From an uncultured Burkholderiales bacterium (lineage in GTDB: Bacteria; Pseudomonadota; Gammaproteobacteria; Burkholderiales; Burkholderiaceae_C), in NCBI GenBank assembly GCA_903832625.1, contig CAILCI010000026.1:1-62778 (forward strand): a DNA stretch of 62,778 nt, in the 5' to 3' direction. Position numbers and translations under genes: made by a program. Shown here piece after piece: positions 1 to 7,436 of this stretch; positions within the stretch are counted from its first letter, which is position 1, and each line of letters starts with the position of its first letter. Below the pieces are notes generated by a model. That model saw only the letters and a list, made by a program, of their open reading frames with translations, had not been told where the DNA came from and did no database searches.

Positions 1-311
1 AACTGACCGTTGAGTTTGGCGTAATGGTGTTGGTAACGCTGCCAAGCAGGCTGATACAACACATCGGCCGTGGTGTTTTGGCAGAGGCGCTTGGCGTTGA
101 CCACTTCAGGCAAGGCCAGTTGATGCGCCAGCACCGAGCGAATCAAATGCTCAGAACCTTTGCCCACCGTGCGCTCAACCAAGCTGCGCGTGATAGCGGG
201 CAAATCGAGGTCCGCCAACATCCGGTTGAGCGCGGCTTCGAAGTCGCCCAAGGTGTCGACCAGCGTGCCGTCTAGGTCGATCATGGCGGCTTGGATAGAT
301 TTCATTGACAT
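1..311 (-). CDS. gph: phosphoglycolate phosphatase, N-terminal part (runs off the left edge)
   Basis: Haloacid dehalogenase phosphatase that hydrolyses 2-phosphoglycolate in the cytoplasm. About 103 codons are present. The HAD motif I is clear near residues 12-17 (IDLDGTLVDT, nucleophile Asp of DxDGT), followed by the helical cap region (DFEAALNRML, then VGKGSEHLIRSVL), as in Gph. The C-terminal HAD motifs lie outside the window. The start is ATG at 311 or ATG at 305; neither has a clear Shine-Dalgarno sequence. Gph usually sits directly after rpe in Burkholderiales. Here a kinase gene and a broken gene lie between them. The family call is firm, and the substrate rests on family resemblance plus rpe nearby. 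Confidence 0.85.
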   Translation of the reverse strand, partial: MSMKSIQAAMIDLDGTLVDTLGDFEAALNRMLADLDLPAITRSLVERTVGKGSEHLIRSVLAHQLALPEVVNAKRLCQNTTADVLYQPAWQRYQHHYAKLNGQ

Positions 312-401
312 ATGAGTTTGAGTTTGTTTTGAAGTGAAGACTTGTCAAGCAACTATTGTCTGTTTAATCTTTGGCTACTTGCTGCTTCATTTTTGCGCCA
401 T

Positions 402-835
402 ATGCTTTCCTCCTTGACTGAACAAACCTTCACCACCGACATCCTGCGCAACCCCAACAACGCCGTCATTTTGCAACGCTGGCAAGCGCTCGAATTGCCT
501 GATGCTTGGTTGGTGGCGGGCTGTTTGTTTCAAACGGTTTGGAATGGCATTTCTAACCAAACGCCTGATACAGACATCAAAGACTATGACATTTTTATTT
601 TGGTCAGTCCTACCCACAACTGATGTGTGCCAAAGATGGCATTGATCGTTTTTTGATTCCTGCCACCTGCGTTGGAATGAACCCGAAAGAGGTCTATGCA
701 CCCCATGGTTTTGAACTGCTCTACCAAGTCATTTTGGCGATGAACCCGCTCACGCCGCATAGAGCTTTGTTTGGTCAAAAGGCTGCTTCTTGTTTGCAGC
801 GGTGGCCATGGCTAATTCGGGCTAATTCGGGTTGA
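402..835 (+). pseudogene. nucleotidyltransferase-like gene (NTP_transf_6/PF06042 type) with internal deletion and frame change
   Basis: Two halves of one protein family are visible in different frames. The first half (402 to about 597) reads through DAWLVAGCLFQTVWNGI and IKDYDIF, the N-terminal signature of this nucleotidyltransferase-like family (aspartate pair DYD). The second half, from about 598, reads YFGQSYPQLMCAKDGIDRFL, then PATCVGMN, YAPHGFELLYQ and MNPLTPHRALF, the usual C-terminal half, and stops at 833-835. The join is inside a T-rich stretch near 595-603 and shifts the frame. In the first frame translation stops at about 623. From memory the intact family is about 190 residues; roughly 60-70 central residues are missing. 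The gene is convergent with the next one and only abuts it. I infer a dead gene, although the first half could still make a short peptide. Confidence 0.8.
811..830. repeat. 10-bp tandem duplication at the end of the pseudogene
   Basis: GCTAATTCGG occurs twice back to back, immediately before the stop codon of the decayed nucleotidyltransferase. It probably arose by slippage. It changes the last residues of the remnant (IRANSG tail) and is another mark of relaxed selection there. Confidence 0.8.
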
Positions 836-1459
836 TTAGCCCCACACAAACACCACATCCGCCCTCGCCCGCCCCTGCGCAATCCGCCGCGCATTGGGCT
901 CATCAGTGTCTTGCACCCAAGCCATGGCAGCTTCTGGAGTGCGGCCAAATTGCACATGGCGGTTGACCAAGCGTTCACGGCGCAGCGCATCTGGCACATC
1001 AACGTACCACACCTCATCGAGCAAGGCAGGAATGCGCGCCCAATGGCCTTCGTCGAGCAGCAAGTAGTTGCCTTCGCAAATCAGCAACGTGGTGTGCGGA
1101 TGCACCGCAATAGCGCCCGCAATGGGCTCCTCCAAATCGCGCCGAAAGTCTGGGGCATAGACCACTTCGTCGGCGGGTTGTTGGCGCAGACGCTGCAACA
1201 AGGCGGCGTAGCCTGCGCTGTCAAAGGTGTCGGGCGCGCCTTTGCGCTGGGCGCGGCCTAAGCGTTCTAACTCCGCTTGAGCCAAGTGAAATCCGTCCAT
1301 CGGTACGATTTGGCTGATGTCCGCAAAGTGGGCGTGCAGGGCTTGCGCCAATGTGGATTTGCCCGCGCCGGGTGCGCCCACAATGCCCAACAGCAGCCGC
1401 TGGCCGCCAGACAGCAAGGTGTCAATGCGCTGGAGGTAGCTCGCATCAATGGCTGTCAT
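836..1459 (-). CDS. nucleoside/nucleotide kinase family protein (uridine kinase-like P-loop)
   Basis: A 207-residue cytoplasmic P-loop kinase of the uridine kinase / phosphoribulokinase-like group (YggC/FrcK-like from memory). The Walker A motif GAPGAGKST lies near residues 27-35. PMDGFHLA follows near residue 53, where the acidic DGFH motif is typical of these kinases. YAPDFRRDLEEP and LLICEGNYLLL (Walker B-like) come later, then a lid-like arginine-rich stretch (LRRERLVNRHV). Length fits the family. It sits 42 bases after rpe in the same orientation, so it is probably in an rpe-kinase-gph operon. The phosphorylated substrate cannot be read from sequence; a sugar or nucleoside is likely. Confidence 0.75.
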   Translation of the reverse strand: MTAIDASYLQRIDTLLSGGQRLLLGIVGAPGAGKSTLAQALHAHFADISQIVPMDGFHLAQAELERLGRAQRKGAPDTFDSAGYAALLQRLRQQPADEVVYAPDFRRDLEEPIAGAIAVHPHTTLLICEGNYLLLDEGHWARIPALLDEVWYVDVPDALRRERLVNRHVQFGRTPEAAMAWVQDTDEPNARRIAQGRARADVVFVWG

Positions 1460-1501
1460 ACGGTATGCGCGCTCATGAAGTTGGTGAACTCATTCGCGGC
1501 A

Positions 1502-2191
1502 TCACGCCAGCGCTGTGCGCATTTGGTCAATCACCGCTTTGTAGTCGGGTTTGCCAAAAATAGCGCTGCCGGCAACAAAAGTGTCTGCGCCCGCATCGGC
1601 CACGCGGCGGATGTTGTCGGCTTTGATGCCGCCGTCCACTTCCAAGCGAATGTCTTTGCCGCTGGCGTCAATCAGCTTGCGGGCTTGTTCGATTTTGCGC
1701 AAGGCCGAATCGATAAAGCTTTGACCGCCAAAGCCGGGGTTGACGCTCATGATCAAGATCAGGTCAATGTCTTCAATCGTCCACTCCAGCACGTCCAGCG
1801 GCTCGGCAGGGTTGAACACCAAACCAGCTTTGACGCCGTGGCTTTTGATGGCCTGCACGCTGCGGTGCACATGGGCGCTGGCGTCGGGATGAAAACTGAT
1901 GAGGTCTGCCCCTGCTTGGGCAAACGACGCGGCCAAGGCGTCCACGGGCGAGACCATCAAATGCACATCGATGGGCACGGCCAAGCCTGCGGCGGTTTTG
2001 GCGTGGGGTTTCAAGGCTTGGCAGATCATGGGCCCGAAGGTGAGGTTGGGCACGTAGTGGTTGTCCATCACGTCAAAGTGAATCCAGTCAGCGCCAGCGG
2101 CAATGACGTTTTTCACCTCGTCGCCCAAGCGGGCAAAGTCGGCGGACAAGATGGAGGGCGCGATGCGAAAAGTTGGGCGTGTGCTGTTCAT
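1502..2191 (-). CDS. rpe: ribulose-phosphate 3-epimerase
   Basis: Interconverts D-ribulose 5-phosphate and D-xylulose 5-phosphate in the pentose phosphate pathway. The 229-residue TIM-barrel protein begins with [17 protein letters not shown]. It carries [17 protein letters not shown] (metal-binding His and Asp), IDVHLMV, the loop [10 protein letters not shown], the second catalytic Asp in LEVDGGI, and the phosphate-binding VAGSAIF. I chose the ATG at 2191, giving [13 protein letters not shown]; an upstream in-frame ATG at 2230 would add 13 residues without family support. It is divergent from apaG with about 70 bases between starts. Confidence 0.95.
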   Translation of the reverse strand: MNSTRPTFRIAPSILSADFARLGDEVKNVIAAGADWIHFDVMDNHYVPNLTFGPMICQALKPHAKTAAGLAVPIDVHLMVSPVDALAASFAQAGADLISFHPDASAHVHRSVQAIKSHGVKAGLVFNPAEPLDVLEWTIEDIDLILIMSVNPGFGGQSFIDSALRKIEQARKLIDASGKDIRLEVDGGIKADNIRRVADAGADTFVAGSAIFGKPDYKAVIDQMRTALA

Positions 2192-2262
2192 AGATCGGAT
2201 TATTCCACCCTTAAAAACATGGGTTTGCAAATGGTGGGCTGGCTTGGGTCAAAATTGGGTTT

Positions 2263-2655
2263 ATGCAACGCTACAAGTTCAAAGTCGATGTCGAGCCGCA
2301 ATTTATCTCAGAACGGTCTGATCCTTCAGCCGAGCTGTACATGTTTGCCTACACCATCACCATCACCAACGTGGGCAAAGTCACTGCACAGCTGATTTCG
2401 CGCACTTGGAACATCAACGACGCCAACGGCGTACACGAGAAGGTGCGTGGCTTGGGCGTGGTCGGCCACCAGCCTTTGCTCAAGCCCGGCGAGTCGTTTC
2501 AATACACCAGCGGCACGCGCTTGCGCACGGCCACCGGCACCATGCACGGCAGCTATTTTTGTGTGGCCGAAGACGGCGAAAAATTCGATGTAGACATTCC
2601 CATGTTCGTGCTCGACGCCTTGAGCGACGACCACGACTCCAAACACTGGCACTGA
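2263..2655 (+). CDS. apaG: ApaG domain protein
   Basis: 130-residue protein matching ApaG over its full length: an immunoglobulin-like beta fold with FAYTITITNVG, the core RTWNINDANG, VVGHQPLLKPGESFQYTSG, then GTMHGSYFC and an acidic end. ApaG is often called a cobalt/magnesium efflux-associated protein, but the biochemical role is unsettled. No signal peptide or membrane segment is present. It is the first gene of a plus-strand run; thiL begins 5 bases after its stop. Confidence 0.92.
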   Translation: MQRYKFKVDVEPQFISERSDPSAELYMFAYTITITNVGKVTAQLISRTWNINDANGVHEKVRGLGVVGHQPLLKPGESFQYTSGTRLRTATGTMHGSYFCVAEDGEKFDVDIPMFVLDALSDDHDSKHWH

Positions 2656-2660
2656 GCTGC

Positions 2661-3647
2661 ATGGGCGAATTCGACCTGATTGAACGCTACTTCAAGCGCC
2701 CCGCCAAACAAGCGGTGCTGGGCGTGGGTGACGACTGCGCGCTGATTCAACCCACAGCGGGCATGCAATTGGCCATTTCCAGCGACATGTTGGTGGAAGG
2801 TCGGCATTTTTTAAGCACGGTCGATCCCGCCCGCTTAGGCCACAAAGCCTTGGCCGTGAACCTGAGCGATTTGGCCGCTTGCGGCGCGCAGCCGCTGGCT
2901 TTCACCTTGGCTTTGGCTCTGCCCCGCGCCGACGAAGCTTGGTTGACGGGTTTTTCGCAAGGCCTGCTGCAATTGGCCGACGACTTTGGCTGCGAATTGA
3001 TTGGCGGCGACACCACGCAGGGGCCGCTCAACATCTGCATCACCGTGTTTGGCGAAGTCCCACCGGGGGACGCGCACCTGCGCGGCAATGCACAGGCGGG
3101 TGACGACATTTACGTCAGCGGCACCTTGGGCGATGCCCGCTTGGCGCTGGAAGTTTTTCGCGGCACGCAGTCGCTGGACGCACCCGCCTTTGAGCAAGCT
3201 CGGCTGCGGCTTGAAAAGCCCACGCCTCGCATAGCACTGGGCATTGAATTACGCGCCATTGCCAATGCCGCGATTGATGTGAGCGATGGTTTGCTAGGCG
3301 ACCTAGGCCACATCTTGAAACGCTCGGGCTTGGGTGCACAGATCGACACCACCTGGCTGCAAGCCGCGCAAACCTTTGGTAATGGGCAAGCAGCAGGCAT
3401 CTCACCGCAATTGGCCGCACTCCCCTTCAACAAACGGCTGGACTTTGCTTTGAGTGGCGGCGACGACTACGAGCTGTGCTTTACCGCCCCCGTAAACCAA
3501 CGCGAATTGGTTCACGCCGCCGCGTGGGAAGCCAACACACCGGTGACGCGCATAGGCCGCATGACCGAAGCGGCAGGTTTGGTGGTGTTAGACCCGCAGG
3601 GGCAACCCATTAGTCGGCGGTTTGCTTCGTTTGATCATTTTGCTTAA
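2661..3647 (+). CDS. thiL: thiamine-monophosphate kinase
   Basis: Phosphorylates thiamine monophosphate to the cofactor thiamine diphosphate, using ATP and Mg2+. The 328-residue protein starts MGEFDLIERYF; VLGVGDDCAL near residue 20 holds the Asp pair for metal binding. ISSDMLVEGRHF, the GGDTTQGP loop, IDVSDGLLGDLGH and SGGDDYELCF follow in the expected order for the PurM-like fold. I chose the ATG at 2661 because the open frame upstream only overlaps apaG. It is coupled with apaG upstream and pgpA 5 bases downstream. No TPP riboswitch precedes it. Confidence 0.95.
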   Translation: MGEFDLIERYFKRPAKQAVLGVGDDCALIQPTAGMQLAISSDMLVEGRHFLSTVDPARLGHKALAVNLSDLAACGAQPLAFTLALALPRADEAWLTGFSQGLLQLADDFGCELIGGDTTQGPLNICITVFGEVPPGDAHLRGNAQAGDDIYVSGTLGDARLALEVFRGTQSLDAPAFEQARLRLEKPTPRIALGIELRAIANAAIDVSDGLLGDLGHILKRSGLGAQIDTTWLQAAQTFGNGQAAGISPQLAALPFNKRLDFALSGGDDYELCFTAPVNQRELVHAAAWEANTPVTRIGRMTEAAGLVVLDPQGQPISRRFASFDHFA

Positions 3648-3652
3648 AGACC

Positions 3653-4141
3653 ATGCTGAACTCCCACTTCTTGCGCGCCCACCCCGCTCACTTCATTGCC
3701 TTGGGTTTTGGCTCAGGCCTGTCGCGTTTTGCGCCCGGCACGGCGGGGACTTTGTGGGCTTGGGCAACATTTTTATTGCTGCAAATTTTTCTGACCCCGC
3801 TGCAAATGGGTTGGCTGATCGCTGCGTCGTTTGTGGTCGGCTGGTGGGCTTGCACGGTGTGTGCGCAGCACTTGGGCGTGGCCGATCCGGGCGCGATTGT
3901 GTGGGATGAAGTGGTCGCGTTTTGGCTGATTTTGTGGCTGGTCACACCCACAAGTTTCGGTGGCGAATTGGCAGCGTTTGTGCTGTTTCGCTATTTCGAC
4001 GCCGCCAAACCCGGCCCGGTGCGCTGGGCCGACAGCTTGTTCAAAGGCTTTGGCTGGCGCGGCGGATTTGGCATCCTGTTTGACGATGTGGTGGCCGCGT
4101 TTTGCACCTTGCTGGTGATTGCCTTGTGGAGATTTGTATGA
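3653..4141 (+). CDS. pgpA: phosphatidylglycerophosphatase A
   Basis: Inner-membrane phosphatase that makes phosphatidylglycerol from phosphatidylglycerophosphate. 162 residues. The family signature GFGSGLSRFAPGTAGTLWAW is at residues 18-37, VWDEVVAFW near 84 supplies acidic metal ligands, and RYFDAAKPGPVRWAD and FDDVVAAF follow. Four hydrophobic segments are visible. The stop overlaps the start of pncC by four bases (ATGA), so the two are probably translationally coupled. Confidence 0.93.
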   Translation: MLNSHFLRAHPAHFIALGFGSGLSRFAPGTAGTLWAWATFLLLQIFLTPLQMGWLIAASFVVGWWACTVCAQHLGVADPGAIVWDEVVAFWLILWLVTPTSFGGELAAFVLFRYFDAAKPGPVRWADSLFKGFGWRGGFGILFDDVVAAFCTLLVIALWRFV

Positions 4142-4647
4142 ACTCAGAATTGACCGAACAACTCGCCGCTGCGCTGCTACACCACGGCTGGATGCTCGCC
4201 ACCGCCGAGAGCTGCACCGGCGGCATGATTGCTGCATATTGCACCGACTTGGCAGGTTCGAGCCAATGGTTTGAACGCGGCTTTGTCACCTACTCCAACG
4301 AGGCCAAACACGACATGTTGGGCGTGGACCACGCGCTGATCACCCAACACGGCGCGGTGAGCGAGGCTACCGCGCAAGCCATGGCGCTGGGCGCATTGCG
4401 TCATTCCAAAGCCCAAGTGTCTTTGGCCGTCACAGGCGTGGCCGGCCCTACAGGCGGCAGCAAAGACAAGCCCGTGGGCACAGTTTGGTTTGCCTGGGCC
4501 TTGCCCAGCGACAGCGGCCCGACCGTCGGCGCTGACACCGCTTGGGTGAAAACCGAATGCATGCATTTTGAGGGCGACCGCGCAGCCGTTCGCACCGCCA
4601 CCGCGCAACACGCCTTGCGAACAATGCTGCAATTGATCAAGGGGTGA
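4138..4647 (+). CDS. pncC: nicotinamide-nucleotide amidohydrolase, CinA C-terminal type
   Basis: 169-residue stand-alone CinA C-terminal domain. Such proteins deamidate nicotinamide mononucleotide to nicotinic acid mononucleotide in pyridine nucleotide salvage. Key motifs: TAESCTGGMIAA near residue 21 (catalytic Ser), FVTYSNEAKHDMLGV, GAVSEATAQAMA, and AVTGVAGPTGG with KPVGTVWFAW. The ATG at 4138 overlaps the pgpA stop. It is the last gene of the apaG-thiL-pgpA run and faces the YdeI-like gene; I see no hairpin terminator in the 34-base gap. Confidence 0.92.
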   Translation: MNSELTEQLAAALLHHGWMLATAESCTGGMIAAYCTDLAGSSQWFERGFVTYSNEAKHDMLGVDHALITQHGAVSEATAQAMALGALRHSKAQVSLAVTGVAGPTGGSKDKPVGTVWFAWALPSDSGPTVGADTAWVKTECMHFEGDRAAVRTATAQHALRTMLQLIKG

Positions 4648-4681
4648 GCACAACCAGCGAAGGACTAATTCAACTCGAATT

Positions 4682-5290
4682 TCACGTCTGAGGCTTAGGT
4701 TTACCCGCATCCCGCCACTGATTCGCCCGTTGATTCAGCGCCGCCAATTGCGCCGTTTCTTGCACGCGCTTACTTCGTGTTTCGGGCTTTTTAGCGGCTT
4801 GAATCCATTCCAAAATATTGCGTTTGACAGACCGAGGGAAAGCCGAAAAATTCTCTTGTGCTTGTGGAAATGCGGCCAAAGCACTTTGTAAATCGGGCGG
4901 CAATTCCAAAGCTTCTACGGTGTCTAACGCCGTCCATGTTCCGTTGAGTTTGGCGCGTTCTATTTTTTGTAATCCCACCTCGGTCATCTGCCCAGCAGAG
5001 ATCAGGCGCTGGGCGCGTTCTTTGTTCAACTTCGACCAATTGGCGGTTTCTTTTCTGGGAGCAATCCACAGCAAAGAATGATCTTCATCCAAGGCATTGG
5101 GCTTGCTGTCTATCCAGCCAAAGCAGAGCAACTCCTCGACGATGTCGCTGTAGCTCATCCCCGCTTTTCCCGAGCTTTTTTTGTTAAAAACCAGCCACAA
5201 GCCTGCTTCTCGCCCGTGGTGCTGGCTCAACCAAGTGCGCAACTGTTGGCGCGACTCTGGATGAATGGCGTCTTTGGGTTTTTCTTTCAT
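4682..5290 (-). CDS. YdeI/OmpD-associated family protein
   Basis: 202-residue soluble protein of the YdeI family (DUF1801-like core plus a C-terminal OmdA-type helical segment). Visible family blocks: HPESRQQLRTWLSQHH with GLWLVFNKKSSGK, the conserved VEELLCFGWIDSKP, the WSKLNKERAQRL stretch and the C-terminal FSAFPRSVKRNILEWIQAAK, KPETRSKRV. Some relatives have been linked to envelope stress or antimicrobial peptide resistance, but the molecular function is not known. It lies 17 bases after the tiny membrane gene ending at 5308 and may be the last gene of the rpoN-methyltransferase-PIN run. Confidence 0.8.
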   Translation of the reverse strand: MKEKPKDAIHPESRQQLRTWLSQHHGREAGLWLVFNKKSSGKAGMSYSDIVEELLCFGWIDSKPNALDEDHSLLWIAPRKETANWSKLNKERAQRLISAGQMTEVGLQKIERAKLNGTWTALDTVEALELPPDLQSALAAFPQAQENFSAFPRSVKRNILEWIQAAKKPETRSKRVQETAQLAALNQRANQWRDAGKPKPQT

Positions 5291-5307
5291 GAGCCTGAGC
5301 TAGGCGT

Positions 5308-5394
5308 TTATTCGTAGTTCTTGCTGATGTACCAAGTGAGCAGGCCAGCAAGGGTGACAACAACGACACAGATGATGGCGAGTGGTGTGATCAT
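5308..5394 (-). CDS. predicted 28-residue single-pass membrane peptide
   Basis: Short frame MITPLAIICVVVVTL..., ending WYISKNYE. It has one strong hydrophobic segment (residues 4-22) and a short polar tail. Its ATG (5394) overlaps the TGA of the 62-codon gene upstream (ATGA), the spacing seen for translationally coupled genes, and the hydrophobic pattern is unlike random out-of-frame sequence. Frame, start and overlap are seen directly; that it is expressed is inference. I do not recognise a family. It could be a small membrane partner of the 62-residue protein. Confidence 0.55.
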   Translation of the reverse strand: MITPLAIICVVVVTLAGLLTWYISKNYE

Positions 5395-5579
5395 TTCAAT
5401 CCCCTGACCAAAAAAGAAAAACTGTACAACAAGGGTGTTGCAAAAAACAATAAGCTTAACTCAAACCAAGTGATTTCACTATGCCCCGTTACACCAATGG
5501 TGGCACCAATCAAACAAGAAGTGGCCAATGTATCGAGTGAACGCGCAACGCCTTCGCGCTGCTCTTTGTTGAATTTCAT
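5391..5579 (-). CDS. predicted 62-residue membrane protein of unknown function
   Basis: Begins MKFNKEQREGVARSLDTLAT: a charged amphipathic N-terminus followed by two hydrophobic stretches (about residues 18-30 and 41-58), ending VRGLK. It lies 49 bases after the PIN-domain gene in the same direction and overlaps the 28-codon membrane peptide by four bases. The start has only a weak upstream purine run. The composition looks like a real small inner-membrane protein rather than a shadow frame, because no other plausible gene covers this stretch. I do not recognise the family and assign no function. Confidence 0.6.
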   Translation of the reverse strand: MKFNKEQREGVARSLDTLATSCLIGATIGVTGHSEITWFELSLLFFATPLLYSFSFLVRGLK

Positions 5580-5628
5580 GGTTTACGCCCAAAGTAGCGT
5601 GACCATTTTTTTGCAACTGAGCTTTCAG

Positions 5629-6099
5629 TTAGCCGTCAAACTGAACCTGCTTCACCACCTGCACCCCCAAGCGCGCCATGCGGTTGCGCATGGTTAGCAC
5701 CGCTTTGTCTTTGCTCACCAAGACGGCATGGTGTTGCGCGGCGAGGTCGATGAATTTTTGGTCGTCTGCATCTTTGCAAATGAATTGGGCTTTGGGCGCG
5801 ACGGGCATCAATTGCGCGTGGGCGTCGAATTGATTGAGCACATATTCGGCGCTCAAGCCGCCCATAGCCAACCGTTTGGCAATGTGTTCATAGGCCAGCA
5901 CGCGCTCTAATTCGTCGCGCATGACTTGGGTGCTCAACCAACATACTGTTTTTTGTTGCAAGGCTTGCAACAAGGCCGGTGTGGCTGGGTCTTGGTAGAG
6001 CCAAAGGTCGAGAACGATGTTGGTGTCGAGCACCACGGTCTGAGGCGATAAAGCTTGCGGCGTGTCTGTGGTGACGATTTCGGACACGACGGAGTTCAA
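5629..6099 (-). CDS. PIN-domain ribonuclease-like protein (TIGR00305 type putative toxin)
   Basis: 156 residues. PIN fold acidic residues are visible: TVVLDTNIVLDLWL (first Asp) near residues 21-34, a Glu in MRDELERVL, and the paired Asp of CKDADDQKFIDLA with LVSKDKAVL. PIN proteins are Mg2+-dependent RNA nucleases, many acting as VapC-like toxins. No antitoxin gene is adjacent. The start codon at 6099 appears to be TTG overlapping the stop of the RNA methyltransferase (TTGA); an in-frame GTG at 6087 is an alternative. Expression is therefore tied to the rpoN-methyltransferase operon, which suggests an RNA-processing role as much as a toxin role. Confidence 0.8.
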   Translation of the reverse strand: MNSVVSEIVTTDTPQALSPQTVVLDTNIVLDLWLYQDPATPALLQALQQKTVCWLSTQVMRDELERVLAYEHIAKRLAMGGLSAEYVLNQFDAHAQLMPVAPKAQFICKDADDQKFIDLAAQHHAVLVSKDKAVLTMRNRMARLGVQVVKQVQFDG

Positions 6100-7436
6100 T
6101 CCTTTGCTTGCGCCGCAGGCTTGTCGCGCATCGAGCCCGCCCGCAAATCAAAGCGGAACATGCGGCATTCAATGGGGCCATTCCACATGGGCACGCGGCG
6201 CGATTCTTTGAAGCGCATTCGGCTGGGCAACTTGAGGTCGGGCGTGAGCATCCATGCCGTCCAGCCGGGATAGTTCTTTTTCCAATGGCTGGCCAGTTGG
6301 GCGAAGAAGTCGCCACCGTCTTCGGTTTGCGTCATCTCGCGTGCGCCAAAACGTGGCACATCGGGTTCTTGCAATTCGTCTTCGTAGGGTGAGACGTATT
6401 CGGTGGGTGGCGAGTAGCGGGCACGCCGCGCAGCGCCTGCAACGCCTGCCGCTTCAATGCGTTCGCCATAGGGTGGATTGACCAACATGACGCCAGGCGC
6501 TTCACTGGGCGGCAGACGTTGTAAGGCGTCGCCGCCGCGCAGTTGCACGGCATGAGCCACGCCTGCGCGTTCGGCATTGCGTTGGGCAAAGTCAACCATG
6601 CGAAAGGCGACATCGCTGCCAAACACGGCGGCTTGCGGCTCGCGCTCTTGTTGCCGGGCGGTGTTGAGCAAACCTTCCCACACATGGGCTTGGTAGGGTA
6701 CGAGTTTTTCAAAACCAAAGCGACGCATAGAGCCTGGCGCGATGTTGCAAGCAATTTGCGCGGCTTCAATGGCGATGGTGCCGCTGCCGCAGCAGGGGTC
6801 GTACAGCGGCACGCCTTGGGCGCACAGGCCATCGGTGTTGGCGGCTGTGCCGTCCCCTTGGCTCCAACCGCTGGCGGCGAGCATGGCGGCGGCCAAGGTT
6901 TCTTTCAGGGGCGCATCCCCTTTGTCGGCGCGCCAGCCGCGTTTGAACAAGGGCTCGCCTGAGGTGTCGATGTAGAGGGTGCAGTCTTCGGTGGTCAAGT
7001 GCGCATAAATGCGGGCATCCGGCCACTGGGTGTTGACGTCGGGGCGCACGCCTGTTTTGTGGCGAAAACGATCGGCCACCGCGTCTTTGATTTTGAGCGC
7101 GGCAAAGTTCAAGCTCTTGAGCGGGCTGTGCTGCGCGGTGATCTCAATTTTGAAACTCTGCCGGGTGGTGAACCACAACTCCCAAGCCACATTAGCCGCA
7201 GCGTTGTAGAGGTCTTGTTCTTGGCGATACGGCGTATAAGAAAGCTCGATCAAGACACGCTGCGCCAAACGGCTGTGCAAATTGAGCAAGAGCGCGTCGC
7301 GCCACGAAGCACGCACCATGACGCCTGCGCGAAAGGTGCGTAAATCGTCATCGCCCACGCCGGTGATACGGCGCACTTCGGCGGCCAAATAGGTTTCGAC
7401 GCCTGCGGCGCAGGGCAAAAAGAGGTGAAGTTGCAT
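6096..7436 (-). CDS. rlmL: THUMP-domain class I rRNA methyltransferase (RlmL-like, m2G)
   Basis: 446 residues. The N-terminal ferredoxin-like/THUMP region (about 1-160, LRTFRAGVMVR to HLTTEDCTLYIDTSG) precedes a Rossmann methyltransferase domain. The SAM motif PLYDPCCGSGTIAIEAAQIA is followed by GSDVAFRMVDFAQRN and the catalytic VNPPYGER of N2-guanine methyltransferases. E. coli RlmKL is a fusion of about 700 residues; this protein has only the RlmL half, as is usual in Burkholderiales. The expected target is G2445 of 23S rRNA. Its ATG overlaps the rpoN stop (TGATG). The C-terminus ends RDKPAAQAKD. Confidence 0.82.
   Translation of the reverse strand: MQLHLFLPCAAGVETYLAAEVRRITGVGDDDLRTFRAGVMVRASWRDALLLNLHSRLAQRVLIELSYTPYRQEQDLYNAAANVAWELWFTTRQSFKIEITAQHSPLKSLNFAALKIKDAVADRFRHKTGVRPDVNTQWPDARIYAHLTTEDCTLYIDTSGEPLFKRGWRADKGDAPLKETLAAAMLAASGWSQGDGTAANTDGLCAQGVPLYDPCCGSGTIAIEAAQIACNIAPGSMRRFGFEKLVPYQAHVWEGLLNTARQQEREPQAAVFGSDVAFRMVDFAQRNAERAGVAHAVQLRGGDALQRLPPSEAPGVMLVNPPYGERIEAAGVAGAARRARYSPPTEYVSPYEDELQEPDVPRFGAREMTQTEDGGDFFAQLASHWKKNYPGWTAWMLTPDLKLPSRMRFKESRRVPMWNGPIECRMFRFDLRAGSMRDKPAAQAKD

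Noticed and set aside
1277..2395. A plus-strand open frame of over 370 codons across the kinase and rpe
   Set aside because: It is antisense to rpe and to the kinase, has no family character and results from high GC. The minus-strand genes are clear.
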